A DNA stretch of 64,000 nt from Phylloscopus collybita. Taxonomy: Eukaryota; Chordata; Aves; Passeriformes; Phylloscopidae. Position numbers and translations under genes: made by a program. A model generated the notes under the pieces. The model did no database searches. It was given only the letters and a program-made list of their open reading frames with translations, and was not told the origin of the DNA. Position 1 is the stretch's first letter; each line of letters opens with the position of its first letter. Shown here in pieces: positions 38,266 through 51,300 of the stretch. Location: the NCBI GenBank assembly GCA_027886175.1, contig JAJNNQ010000027.1:8694001-8758000 (forward strand), in the 5' to 3' direction.

Positions 38266-39028
38266 TGTCTTGGTTTGGAAAGACAGGTATCTGCCAGGGA
38301 AAGCTGGAGTTTCCCTTGGAATGGAGAATGTAAACCCCTCACCCCCGCCAAATTATAGTTTTGCAATTAAGGGCTTTCAGGCAAAGATTTGGGAATAGGA
38401 ATAACAGTTCCTTACTAGGAATATTAACAATACAAATGTAGTAGAAAACAAAACTACCAAACCAGCAAACAAACAAACAACAATTCTGGAAAAACCCTGA
38501 CAGAGTCAGAGGGAATAACCTGACACCCTGTTGGTCAGGGTGTTGGAAGCAGCCCAAAAGTGAATCCTCCTGGAGTGGCAGATGTGGTTCTGTTGAAGTA
38601 GAGATGATCCTGTAGAAAAAGGGTCCAGTGGTGGTGAGGAGGGGTCCAGTGGTGGTGAGAAGGGTCCAGTCTTCCTCCGGGAATCGGGTGAAGCTGGATG
38701 CCTTGTTTTCCTACGTCTCAGTTTTTATCCAGGTAGGAATGGTTGGCTCCCTCCACTGGGTGGAGCATCTCACAATAGGATGATGGAATGTGGATGTACT
38801 GCTTTGGGGATATACTGCTTTGGGGAGGAGAACATCTTGGGGAGTCTTAATGGCCCATTGTGAAAAGAGATAAGAAACACTGCCCCACCTGGTTTTAACA
38901 GTTGGCCCATTATCAAAAGGCACCCGCCCCCCTCCTCCCAGAGTTATAAGAGATAAAGAAGAACATCTCCCCAACTGCTTTCAGCAAATGAAATAGAACA
39001 CACATTTTTGGTTCCATAACCCAAGACA
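38266..39028 (-). mobile_element. Solo LTR of an endogenous retrovirus, 763 bp, with 5-bp target duplication
   Basis: The element begins TGTCTTGG and ends CCAAGACA, a perfect 8-bp inverted terminal pair with canonical TG/CA ends. It is flanked by identical 5-bp direct repeats GCTGG (38261-38265 and 39029-39033). Read on the minus strand it has a TATA-like GGATAAAAAC and, near its 3' end, an AGTAAGGAACTG stretch that looks like a decayed polyadenylation signal. That gives the same orientation as EYA2. No gag, pol or env remains between or beside it, so it is a recombined solo LTR. From memory these ends resemble a common passerine LTR family. It contains internal tandem repeats (38621-38670, 38797-38826) and an 8-bp hairpin (38523-38543). 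Confidence 0.88.
38621..38670. repeat. 20-21 bp tandem repeat inside the solo LTR, about 2.4 copies
   Basis: The unit GGGTCCAGTGGTGGTGAG starts at 38621 and 38642, followed by a partial third copy at 38662. Repeats of this type are common in retroviral U3/R regions and often differ in number between copies of a family. Confidence 0.85.
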
Positions 39029-39102
39029 GCTGGATTTGCCTCCAGCACGTCTTATCTCAGGCTAAGGATGAAACCAAGAGAAACAAGGCAAAAGTTACAT
39101 GA

Positions 39103-39375
39103 TAGGTAAGGAAGAAAAAAAGGAAAAAAGAAAAAAAAGAAAAGAGAAAAAGAGAAAAAGAGAAAAAGAGAAAAAGAGAAAAAAAGAGAAAAAGAGAAAA
39201 AGAGAAAAAGAGAAAAAGAGAAAAAGAGAAAAAGGAAAAAGGAAAAAGGAAAAAAGGGAAAAAGGGAAAAAGGGAAAAAGGGAAAAAGGGAAAAAGGGAA
39301 AAGGAAAAAGGAAAAAAGAAAAAAGAAAAAAGAAAAAAGAAAAAAGAAAAAAGAAAAAAAGAAAAAAGAAAAAGG
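39103..39375 (+). repeat. Long homopurine tract (GAAAAA-type)
   Basis: About 270 bp of uninterrupted A and G on the plus strand. Unit length drifts from GAGAAAAA-like copies through GGGAAAAA to GAAAAAA. It begins about 75 bp beyond the solo LTR. It translates as Lys/Arg/Glu repeats, which is not evidence of a gene. Confidence 0.97.
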
Positions 39376-40461
39376 TTTAGGTTAACATTAAGATTTTCAA
39401 ATTCCTCTTTTTTTAAAAAAATGCGTTAATTCTAAACAAGTTTAAGAAAAATAACTGAGAAAAAATAACAAAATAGACCAATTCTTTCACATTTCTGAAA
39501 CCACTATTGTTTAAAAATAACCAAAGTACTCCATCAGCTTTAAAATCTTTCCCCACATGGTTTCTGTGTTTTGTCATTCTTTCTTTAAACGAGACAGTCT
39601 TTTTTATCAAATTTTTACTTTCACTGGAAGTTTTCTGTCTTGCTCTAACCCATAGACCAGACAGTGAAAAACAGATGAAAATTCCTGTCTCATGAATTTT
39701 TTGAGCCACATTCACTTTTTTTTTCTTTTTTGGAAGGAAAGTCAGCCTTAGGATTTTTCAGTGCTTGGAACTGGCACAGATAATTGCATGCCTTGTTTCC
39801 CTGGAAGTCCTGAATTTCCAGAAGCACTGACTTGCTTCACCAGGCTTCATCACCTGCTATTCCAGTCTGCTTTTCATTGATTTTTCCTTAAATACACTAT
39901 TTCTTTTTTGGCTCAGACCTGTTAACTAAAAAAAAAAAAATAGGGTGTCTTCATATAAATAAATGTTCTTCCTCCTCCTAGCAGGGCTTCACTACTGCCT
40001 TCTCTGGGTGCTGTTTTCCTTATCCCCGCTGCAGACACGGAGGAGACTGAGATGAAAAAGGGTGTTAGCTGGGCTGGGATTCCCCTGCATTTCCTGAGGT
40101 TTACAGGGGAAGAGATTGAAGGAAGACAGAGCAGGGGGAGCAGCAGCATTTTCTGGCTCAGCAGTCCACAGCAAAGGGGATTCAGTGCCATTTTGATAAA
40201 AAAAAGACTGCCTCATTTAAAGAAAAAGCCACCCAAGACAAGGCACCTTCACCATTCATTCTGAAAGCACACTCTGAGAGGCAGCTTGGAAATCTCAGTG
40301 AGCTCAGGATGGGGTTCACACCACAGACCTTCAACCTGGCAGCCTGACCAGAAGTGCATCATGACACTGGTTGGAGTCACTGGGTCTGTTAAAATTCATT
40401 CCAACAACAGTATTTCACTTATTCTAAGTCAAAATGAGAACCTAGAATTTTTCACAATGCC

Positions 40462-40481
40462 TTTTTTTTTTTTTTTTTTTT
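40462..40481. repeat. T20 homopolymer
   Basis: Twenty consecutive T. No retroelement body is recognised next to it. Confidence 0.9.
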
Positions 40482-40992
40482 GTCTGTTGGATCTATTTGC
40501 TAAGTGAAGCAACCCTTGCAAAGATATTGTTTTCCAAAGCATAAAATTACTCATCTCTCTTACTGTGAACAAGCAAGTACCACACAGAACAGGATACATT
40601 AATAAAGAAACACTATGAGCTTATAGCCTACAGTGATTGGAAACATAAAATTATAAGTGTATGCATACATACAAATGTACATAAGTAATCTCTTTCAGCT
40701 TCCACATTCCTCTTTGACATTCACAAGCTTTTTAATTTCATCACACCTCTTCCTATTCAAAACCCCCAGGCATGCAAAGGCTGCATGTGACTGCAGAAAA
40801 CCACTCCAGCAGCTCCAGCTGCAGAACTGGGGCCCTTAATGCAGAATAACTGCTTCCAGAGTCAGGGCTTCCCAAACCAAGGGCTGCAGAGTCCGGCTCG
40901 TGACACTTGTCACTGTTGAGGCACCTCTTTCCACTTCAAAGAACTACATTTTTTACTCCTTCTCCTCAGAATCACAAGGGCTACAAACACAC

Positions 40993-41063
40993 ATAAATAA
41001 ATATAAATATAAATATAAATATAAATATAAATATAAATATAAATATAAATATAAATATAAATA
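40993..41063 (+). repeat. ATAAAT hexanucleotide microsatellite
   Basis: About eleven near-perfect copies of the hexamer TATAAA/ATAAAT with TAAA units at the left edge. Its purity suggests length polymorphism. Confidence 0.95.
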
Positions 41064-41814
41064 GTATGAAATTAGAGTTTATTCCCATCACTCAGTTTTC
41101 TGCTTTCTCCTCACATCATGGCGAGTAAAGAGCAGCATCTATGCTGGGACATGAAACTCTGGTCTTACCAGGAAAAAACTCATTCTCAGGTGTGTGTTTT
41201 GGGCCTTATTTAGTAAAACATTTGCACCATCAATACACTGTAACATAAAGCAGTTACATAAGCAAAATTAAGCAGCCAGAAATTACTTCAGTTGTACCAT
41301 AACAGGATGAAGCAGAGACAATAAAGCACTAAACATCACAGAAAAAAAAAAAATCTGCTTCAAAAAGTAGTGGAAAATCACAAATAGAAAACAGAGTTTT
41401 CCTTGCTCCTTACCTGTGGAACCTTGTGCACACCTGCCCAGCCTCCAGTGGCATGAGAGAAACTACTTTCAGGCAATCATTTCTGCAGAACTAACTACTC
41501 AATGAGGCAAGTAATAACTTCCCTGAAACTCTATTTAATGCAGCAGGACAAGACAAATCATCACAAGCTGTAGAGAGCTTCAGAGGGAAAGCACCTCACA
41601 CAGCACACAGCTGGAGCTGCAGGACAGCAGGAATTCTACCACTGCACAGTTCAATGCAGGGAAAGTTGGCCATTAGCTGGAATAAGTGCCAAGGGGAAAC
41701 ATTTTCCAGAAAGTTTAGAACATTTCTATCATCCACATCCTAACAACAAACTCCTCATTCAAAAGGTAGTGATGCACCATTCATGAAGCTGCCCCAACCC
41801 TCAGAGTGTGAGGA

Positions 41815-41914
41815 ACTTGGTCTAGTGGAAGGTGTACCAGCCCGTGGCAGGGAGGTTGGAACAAGATGATCTTTAAGGTCTTTTCCAACCCAGGCCATTC
41901 TATGATTCCATGAA
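41815..41914 (+). mobile_element. CR1 LINE 3' end fragment
   Basis: GGTCTAGTGGAAGGTG, GGCAGGGAGGTTGGAAC, AGATGATCTTTAAGGTC, TTTTCCAACCCAGGCC and the terminal ATTCTATGATTCCATGA (8-bp tail units) are the typical 3'UTR and tail of chicken repeat 1 elements. It is 5'-truncated, as most copies are. The left edge could extend some tens of bases further. This supports an avian or other sauropsid source. Confidence 0.92.
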
Positions 41915-42340
41915 GTTCCCACAGAAAAATCAATGTATTAGGAAACACTTGCTCATGCTGCTTGAGAAGCAATACATTTACTAAAATCCACAGGTAACTG
42001 TGTGCAAGAAAAAGTGATGCTCACTCAGTTGGGAACAGTTCTCACAGAGGACACAATGAGATTATTCTGTCATAGAGAAACAGCAGATCAAACTCTGGTT
42101 TGAGACTCAGAAAACCCGGGGTTTTCTCCCTGCTCTGCCCCAGAAGCTCAGCTGATTCCTGGGTGAGTCCTTTGTGCCACCACTGTGCATCCTGACCTTT
42201 GTGTGTCTTCCCTAGAGGAGCTTCAGGGCAAGTGTTTCTCTTCTCTGCATCTGAAGCATTCACCAGTGCAATGGTGTCCTACTCTCTGTGAGACCTCCAG
42301 GTACTCCAGTATTGAATAAACTGCAGTAACAAGAGATATG

Positions 42341-42382
42341 CACACACACATACACACACACACACATATATATATATATGTA
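42341..42382. repeat. CA/TA dinucleotide microsatellite
   Basis: Interrupted (CA) repeats (42341-42366) run into a (TA) run (42366-42380). It is likely polymorphic. Confidence 0.93.
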
Positions 42383-45300
42383 CGTAATTTTCCCTAGGGC
42401 TGCAGTCTACCTTGAAGTAACACTACTGATTTCTTCCAATCACTATAAGATTGGGCAAGTTTCTCAGGACTACTTTAAGGCCTCTGTAAAACTGGGAACT
42501 ACAGTATGAATTGCCAATTAAGCTCCTTCTAGGGGCTGGAAAGTGCTCTGAAATCCAGAGGTGGAATCTGTTACACTGCTGGAGTATTGATATCCATGCC
42601 AATGAATAATGACCAACATGAACATGAGACAGCCAAGAAGGAGGCGAGGCACGAGACCTGTCCTTCAGAGCACATTTTCTCACTCATTTTTGGTCCAAAA
42701 TCTCTCCATTCCCAGACTGTGAGAATTTCTTCACCATTTTGATTTACTTCTCAAACCTGTCAAAGTCCTGCAATGGCTCCAGCAACCCACTAAGAAAGGT
42801 GGGGCTATCCCTTTATAACAGGCCTGTGTCAGCACCTCCGTTCTCAGCCTGTAAAGGAGGAGCACTTGGGGAATAATAATTCAGAAAGAGCTATGGGAAA
42901 AGAACTATGAAATGCAAGTTAGCAAAAGGACTCTGGATGTGAGGGAAAAGTCTAGCATAACAGTATAGGTGAGGCTGGAGTGAGAATGACGTACTCTCTC
43001 CTTGGTTAAATCCCTCAAGTCAGACTTTCTCTGAGCAGAGACGACAGCAAAGAGCTGCTGTGTGTGTAGAAGGTTGGAAGAATCTCTGATTGCCTCATTT
43101 TCCTTATCAATAAAAGAGCAGTGATGGTGATATGGCTATGGCACTTCTGAACACAACTGCTCTATTAGTGTTACAATTTATGGAAATACCAGGTTCACAA
43201 AGTTTATTTGTTGATCATTCTGTGATCAACTGAATTTCTGGCTGGGTCATCTTCAAACATGTTGAGCCAAACCAGTTAATCCTTATAATAGAACAAGAGC
43301 TGCTCCCCTCCTTTTGATGCTGTTTAACACACTCTTGTCCACAAATGCTGTAGGCAAAGCTTGTCCAGCACTACTGCAGCTGCTGTGAAGGACACTGCCA
43401 ATGCAGGTGCTCACTCAATACCATTTAGCCCTGAAGCTGCTTCCCAAATGCCTGGATGAGGAAATCCAGCTGTACTCTGATACACCTTCCCTTTTTAGAT
43501 ACCAAATAAGTCAGGTTACCAGTCTGGATTTAGCAGATATATGGTTACATAAATGAAATTAATGAATTTCTAACATTACCTTAGTCGCAATCCTTCCTCT
43601 TTGAGAAGCGCAGAGGGTCCTGGAAGAGAAGCTATCACTCAGCTGAACTTCAAGAAGTTATCCTTCCCTCCTCTTCCTCACAGATATAACTAAAGCCACC
43701 TTTCCCCTCCATTTTTGACTTGTAATAAAATAAAAAATCAGCTGTCATTATGAATAACATTTCTGTAGTGAAAGTTGGTTACCTCACCAATAGGAATACT
43801 GAAACATCAATTTTTTTTGTTCCTGTATCTCAAACTGGAAGGCTCAAAAGGGACACTGAATCAAGAGGATGGCTGAAAATGGCAGTTCACAGATAAAAGT
43901 ACTGGAGAATTCTCGTTTTAAAGAGCTACAGCACAACAGCAGTGAGCAGAGTAGCACAATGTAATTGCTACTCATCTTGGAGATGAGTAGGAGAAAAAAG
44001 GACAATAATCAAAAGCAATGCTTGAGCAAACTGCACTTTGTTAGTCATACCAATTAATAGTGTGGAAACAGCCAACAGGAAAAGGAATCTACTCAGAGCA
44101 AATGCTCACAGTGTTTTCCTTGATGTTAACTCCATTAATATTTTTTTTCTATGGGTATTTGAAAGTCAGGCTAAAATAACAACATAGGAATAACAAACAG
44201 GACAGCATGGTTCACTCTGTATGTTCAGGTGGGCAAAGGTCTGATTTCCTGTGAGTTTTGGAGAGACAATAGGCTGAAGCTTTTTTCTTTAAGCCCAGGT
44301 GGAAATTAACCTGAGCCCAAGTTCCCAAAGCTGTTGGCTGTTAGGTTTATTTTCAAGACAGAGGGAAGGAATTTTTTGCAGGGACCAGAGGACATAAACA
44401 AAGAGGAATCACAGAGATCCTCTGTGATCCATCCAGTCACTGATGCCCTGCAGGACAGCACGGCAGTGAAAACCCCAAATAAAATAAATGCACGAACCCA
44501 ATGCCATGCACACAAAGTCCCTGTTTCCCTTTGCAAAGCCTGATCTGATAATGTAAAACACTTCCTGGAAGTGCCATTTTATGATATTAAACAGGCCTCA
44601 ATTTAACAAAGTACAGAGGGACACTGACATTTGAACTGCAGGAGTTTTGTTTTCTGTCTTGTTTTTCACCACTGAGAATATTGCATTTGAATAACTGAAA
44701 TTTTTAAAATCTTTTTTCCTCCTTTCACCATGATGTAATGAAAGTGTTGCACAAGAATAACATGTAGACCTACTGCTGCTGGAGCCAAGTTTGGCGCTAA
44801 GAGAGATTAGGATTGGCACCAAACACCATGATCTTTAAAATAAATTTGGCAGCTGTAGCTCTTGCCACTGCTGCCATAAACAGCAGTCAGGGCAGTAAAT
44901 GGAAAGGTGCTGAAAGAGACCATGAGTTTGTAACTGGAACAAAGATGCCCATTAGCCAACCACTTAATTTAACACCTTCTCATATAGGAAAAGTAAAGGG
45001 TTTTACAATGGCACGTCAAAATTAGCAGCAGTAGCAGGGACCAAAGTGTAACATAACAGCAGCTTTCGTCTGTCCATCACACCAAGCTGAGCCTACAAAA
45101 CCCACCAGCCAGCTACCTGTCAGCCAGGAGAATTAACATGCACAACTGCAAGTTCCACCAGATTATTCAAAGAAAAATACTTAATCTATACAAGAGCACA
45201 TCTGTCTCAACAAATTTTCTCTTTTCAGTACTTTTCAGTTATGCTTTCCCGGGAGGACATTTGCTCGTATTCAGTGATGCTGGAATAGTTCTCTGGAAAG

Positions 45301-48300
45301 TGATGCATATGCCTGTTTTCCTTCTTTAAATGCAGATGGAACAGAGGAGAAATGCAAGGTTTCCTCACTGTATCCTTCCTGGCTTGAACTGAAAGAGAGC
45401 GTGGGCTGATTTTCTCTGCTCTATAAAAGGAGTCTGATGATTTGTGATGTGGACATCTGCCTGCAACTGGACAGAAGCCACCAGCTTATTTCACATAGAC
45501 AACTAGACAGGCGTGTAATAGCAGTATCTTTCAATTGCTACTTACTTTTTTTTTTTTTAAGACCTCATTACCTAGAAGAAAAACTCCAGATTCCATCCCA
45601 AATTTCACTAAATTTAAAAGTTCTTTGAGCACTTTGCAAATAAAGGACCACTTTCACCTGTCAGATAAAAGTCAGAAGCATGTGCAGTGCTGTAAGACCT
45701 TTTGCCACTTGGTTAGCACTAAAACATGTAAGAACATTCAAGGCAGATTTCAAGCAGTAACTTCCATCAATAGTATCAACAATAACTCCTAATGGGATAG
45801 CCAGCATGGTGTTTGTGTAGGAAGGCATGCAGAAGTTACAGACTCCTTTTGCAGCTTTAAGGTGAAAATGCACTTTTCCCCTCACTCCCAAAAACCAAAC
45901 AAAATGAAAAAATAGGGTCTGATTACTATGACCTAACTTATTTTTTGATAGCTTCAAATTCTTCAAAAATCCTCTCAAATCAAAAAACAAAGGGTAACGT
46001 TAAATGACCACAAGCCATGGTATCTTTTATTAGATGTTTACAGTTTCAGTGACAAAACAAGCATCTTAAAGCCCACTTTGTTTCTATAGTGAGCACTTTC
46101 CTCCTATCATATTATACATCACTTCCCCTTGGGAACATCAGTGGAATCTCAAAGAAGCTCCTCTGTGACACAGCTCATCACCTCTGAGGTCACCTGTCAG
46201 CAGCAACCACTCAAACCCAACTTGGGACTGCTGGGAACAAGAGGGATCCAAACCAGCAAGAGGCAAGTGTGTCCTTCACAGCACTGCAGGGCAGCTTGAG
46301 ATAATTCACTGCAGGTACAGAAAATGGCAGCTCCTGGAGTTCCTTCAGGTAATCTAAGGGTTTTATCCTCTGTACAGATTAAAAAATCCAGCTGCAAGTA
46401 AAAGCCAACTCTCACTGCTTGGATATTTGAGAGCAAGCTCACATGTGCCATGGAGAAGGTGACTGCCTTAGACTTAAAACTCAGATTTGATCTGCAATTT
46501 CTCTAGCTTAAAGGCAAATTTCGCTCATGCACATGGGACTTCAAAGGCCCTTACCTTTTCACAGCCCAAAAGAGCAGCCTGACAGCCTGGTTCAACAGTG
46601 GATGTGTTTCCTGACATTGGATTAACTTCAGCTCATCACCTTCAGTGTAGCTTCTCTCTGACACTTTTATGGAGTAACTTCTACCACAGACAAAAGATTC
46701 AAAGTCATTTCCTGCCTCCAGCTACGACAGGATGGCACAGATATGTCCAATTCACTCACAAGCAGCACACAAAGATGCTCTTGCTGACTCCAGCTGTTTG
46801 CAGCAATCAGCTACCAAAAAAATAAAAAATTAAAATCAACAGTGCAAAATATATGAATGCAGTGCTTAGCTTCCAGAAGAAATACAGCAGCTCACCTCTT
46901 TTTCCCCTTCACAGAAAATCTGATAACTCTAGTGAAAAACAAGGAAAAACAAGACTGTGCCTAATTTCAGATTGTGTTTTGCCCCTTTTTTTTTTTTTTT
47001 TAATTAGTGCATATACAGGAGTAATACAAAAATTGGAGCAAAGGTATCTGAGCTCAAGCAAGTTACAGTTCTACATTAATTTCCCTCGATCACTAATTAG
47101 AGAGCTACCTTAAAATACTAACACAAATAGAACTGCTGTTAGAAAAACAATTTACTTTATTTCTCTTGAGTGGAATTGTCAGAAATGGCAAATTTGATGC
47201 CATGATCCAGTGTCCAGGGCTCTCATAAGGGAGACTTGGATTCAGTCCTGTGTCAGCCACAGGTTTCCTGTTATCAGAGTAGTTCACAAAGCCAACACCT
47301 ATTTAATCTACCTGCCTCCATTCCCCTCCTCCGTAAAACAGGGGTTTCTGCATTTTTCCACTTCTGAGCATGCCGAGCTCACAATTACAGTGACACACAC
47401 AAAGACAGTGTGCTGCAGTCAGGTAAATCAACACAAGGCAATAAGGAAGAAAAATATACAAACACCAAAGACAGAAAAGCAGCCCCACACCTATGAAAAA
47501 TGCCATGAAGCCAGTGTACTTCTGACTTTCACTTACCACTTCAGAACCCTTCTCTGCTCTTGTGCCCGTGCAGGGAGCAGGCACTGCCTGCAGTTGTCAG
47601 AACCAAACAGAAGCCTAAATCTCACATTCCTCTTCCCTCCTAGACCACATAATATCCCTCCTCATTCCAGCACCCAACTTCTGCACGGTTAAACTCCCCT
47701 TTTAATTCACATTTGGCTGTCCCAGCCATTTCACTCCAGCTGGTCTGTTCTTATCTGGAGCAATAGGTGCCAGGTTTGTGCCTCCCCTGCCTGCACACGT
47801 CCTGCCGTGCTTCACATGGAACATAACCAATGTGCCAACCCCTGGACAGCTGCTGGTTTTACAGGCTGTCATCACAAAGACTGCCTGTGTGCCTGCTTGG
47901 AGGGGTTTGATTCTTTAGGAGCCCAGCAACTGAATTCATTCAGTTCAGCTGCAAATTCAGGTGTGGAATCGAAATGCCACAATTAAAGAGACCTGGCCCT
48001 TGCTTATTTCAGCTTCTAATCACAAACTAGCACTAGGGGATGATCTAATGTCTTAAAATCTTGCACCCTGCACTTTGAACACAGTTCCTGAAGGTTCATA
48101 AGGAGCATTTTCAGCAATAGACACTGCAGAGTAAATGGGTGCAAAGATTCCAAACTGCAAGGTCTCACACAGGGAAGGACAATGTGTACCAGAACCTCCA
48201 TCTCCTAAACTCATCCAGGAACTCCTTCCTTAGGGTTCATGTATCAGTGGGGTGAAAGCTAAGAAAGACAAAAACCATTAAGAAAATTATACAAAATAAG

Positions 48301-51300
48301 AAGAATGTATGACACAGAAGTACAAAGCCCCTGGGACATGGGCTTGAGAAAAGCATTTTGAAATGCTATGGAACACTACTGAAAAAGATAATTTCTGAAA
48401 CCTTTCTCTGCAACCAAAAAACAACCCCAAAAAAGCCCACAAAAACATTCAGTACAATTTCTGAACAAACAAAACAAGTTTCTGCTAGAATTACACTCCA
48501 TCTATTTCCCTATAATTCTTGTGGACTGCCCACAAGAACTCAAGTTTCTGGCTTGTTGGAGAAAAGTTAACAACATCTGATTGAAAAAGGCAATATTTTC
48601 CTGGTCCTGCCACATACCACTTTGCCAGTAAATACATGGGACAAATAATTTGAAAAGCACATGCACACACCTTAAGCAAAAGTCTGAGTTTTAAGAACAA
48701 CAGTCTGACAGTGAAAGCTGTAAGAGTTAAAGTTTTTCTCAAAGCTAAGCATATACTTCCCATGCAAGCAGCTGAATCATGGATATTTTAAAGAATAGTT
48801 TATTAAGCGCAATATAGCATATCTCCTACTCAGCTCTATAAAATGTGTCCAGTGCTGCACAAAGCATTAAAAACATTTAAATATGGAACTTGCTGGCATA
48901 CACTGGCACAGCAGAAGAATTGAGAAAACTAATCTAACAGCTGTCTGGAAACACAGCAGATTTATACTGAGAGTTTAGTCGTTAACTATAGTTATCTGAC
49001 GTATCAGAACACTGAATGAGCAGTTGTGGTCTAGATTAATGCAATGTATGGCAACCCCCAAAATACAGTCCTGGCTCCAGGATGCTGAAATTAATTGCTT
49101 TGCTTCTTAGTGGAAGCATTCCAGTCTGGTTAATAAAAAAGTGCAGTCAAAGAAAAGAGCCACATAAAGGCTATGTACAAGTCAGTTTATCAAATATCCA
49201 TACACAGAATGGGTTTATTAGTCTTCTGCATTGTTATAAAAATCAATTTGCAGGCTACACACAGTAACAGAAAAATTGGCCTGATTTAATAGCCCAACAC
49301 TTTTTTTTGGTTCCTGGTATACATTTGCATTTATTTTTTAAAGGGAAAAGGAGAGAATATCAGAGAAGCAGATGGATAAACAGCATCCTTAGCTGTATGG
49401 AAACTTACATTTAAGTATGCATTTGAGACTGCAGTGTATGGCAAATATTGCTAATTGCGTTAGAATTCAAATGTCAAGTTTAGTGAATTCAAGGGAAAAA
49501 CAGTTGTGTGAATACCTCAAAAATCTATTAATAACTGAGCATATAAATGAAATTCTAAAAAGGTTGGTAAAATTACCCTTGGTTACACCAAAACTTTGGG
49601 TTCGTGCCAAGAAAAACTTTATGGTTTTTGGCATGAGTACTCAGGTGGGTGGAATTCCAGGGGAGCTTCACTCCAAAAAGAGGTTTTCCTGTGGCACCTC
49701 CTAACACCTCCATTCTTCCTGATGACCATGTGCTCTCCAGGGCTGGAGAACAGCTGAGATGTTAGACTTGGGAGGCAACTGAAAAAACTCCTGTGGATAA
49801 TTCTTGTGAGTATCAGAAACAGAAACCACTCCATATTCTGCCAATAGCAAGGCAAGTTGCTAAGAAGCTTTTCACTGTTATTTTGTTTAACAGTTTTTAA
49901 AGACTGTTATTTTTAAAGACTGCTATCAAGGACAACACTGAGATAATGTGAAAGCTGAGCTTGGCTTCTCATCTCCACCTCCCATCCCCCAGGCCCTTCT
50001 CCCTGCAGTTTATTTGGCAGAGGCATTGCACAGTCTCATCCAACACTGCTACCTGAATGTTCCTGAACATGATTAATTTGCTAATGATACAAATCTCCAA
50101 ACAGCACGTTAGTCCTGCTGATGATTTATGAAATGCCAGAAATCATTCTCTCACCACAGATAAGCTCTTTCAAGCTCATGGTTTTCTCTGAAACCTCTTG
50201 CAATTTCTAAGGCTATTCTCGACTCCGCGTCACTCCCAGATAGGGCAGCGGCAGAGCTGCAGCAAGGATTTCTGTAATGAACTGCAGGTTATGTATAGAC
50301 ACAAATAAAACAGAGGGTCAGATTATGAATTCTTGCATACTTCCATGTGTAAAAAGCCCAGAGTGTGCTTTGGAGCAGAGACAAGCCTTGCTAGGCAAAC
50401 ACTACGTTTGGGTTGTTCTCCTCCCAGGATGCAAGTACTCACCAGCAATTGCAAAATTAGGGAACGTTTCCTTTTCTCAACTGCTCAAAATATTGTCCTT
50501 GGCACCCCAACGGCCCAAGATACAAGAGCAGGGAATCCAAACACAGTCTCAGAAACTTCAGTAGTTTTTCACAGTTCTTTGCCAGGCATTGCCTATGCTG
50601 TATAACCCACCTGAAACCCACACCACCACAAAAGTTACTCGAATCCCAGCACCCTCTTGACCAGAAGACACCAGTGATACCCAACTGCCCTCAGCCATGA
50701 TTTCATTCCTTTGATCAATGACATACAGATTAGAGTTTTCTTTTACAAGCAACATTTGCAGTCAGCTTGTGTTTCCTTGTGCTCATTCTCCACATTTATG
50801 CAGACTGTAAGTTATTTTTACCTATGTGGAATAACCACAGATAGCTGAAAATATTTAAGATATGAGATCCTCACTATGAACAGCCAAAAATCCTACAGCT
50901 GCTCTTTTTGCTCTGACAAGTTAGCCCTTGCTTAACAAAAATACTTCAAAACTGGAATAGTTTGGGGTTGATAGGGCAGTTTTGGAACTTCTCCTGAGTC
51001 TTAAGGGCTGGCATTAGCTACTAATTCCTGTAACAGTAGGCTACCTCTGCTGAGTGCCATTTGTTTTCCCCTTGCTGCCTTCCCTCAAGCGTGCTGTGTT
51101 TCCAAAGGGTGCGGTTGCCTCTCTCCCCAGTGCATGTACTTGTCTCCAGTATGGATGTGCTGAGACATAGCTGGAGCTCTGCACAGCTTTGCTGTCTCTA
51201 AAACAAGACATTAATTTGTAGGCCTGAATAAGCATGCCATCCCTCAGGGTGTGCATGCCCAGGGTTAGCCAGGGGCGTTTTCCACTCCCGGTACCTCCAA

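Noticed and set aside
39103..39375. CRISPR-like array suggested by regular short repeats
   Set aside because: It has no distinct spacers and no conserved repeat-spacer structure, and the context is clearly eukaryotic. It is a simple-sequence tract.
39099..39380. 93-codon Lys/Arg/Glu frame
   Set aside because: It is a direct translation of the homopurine repeat tract.
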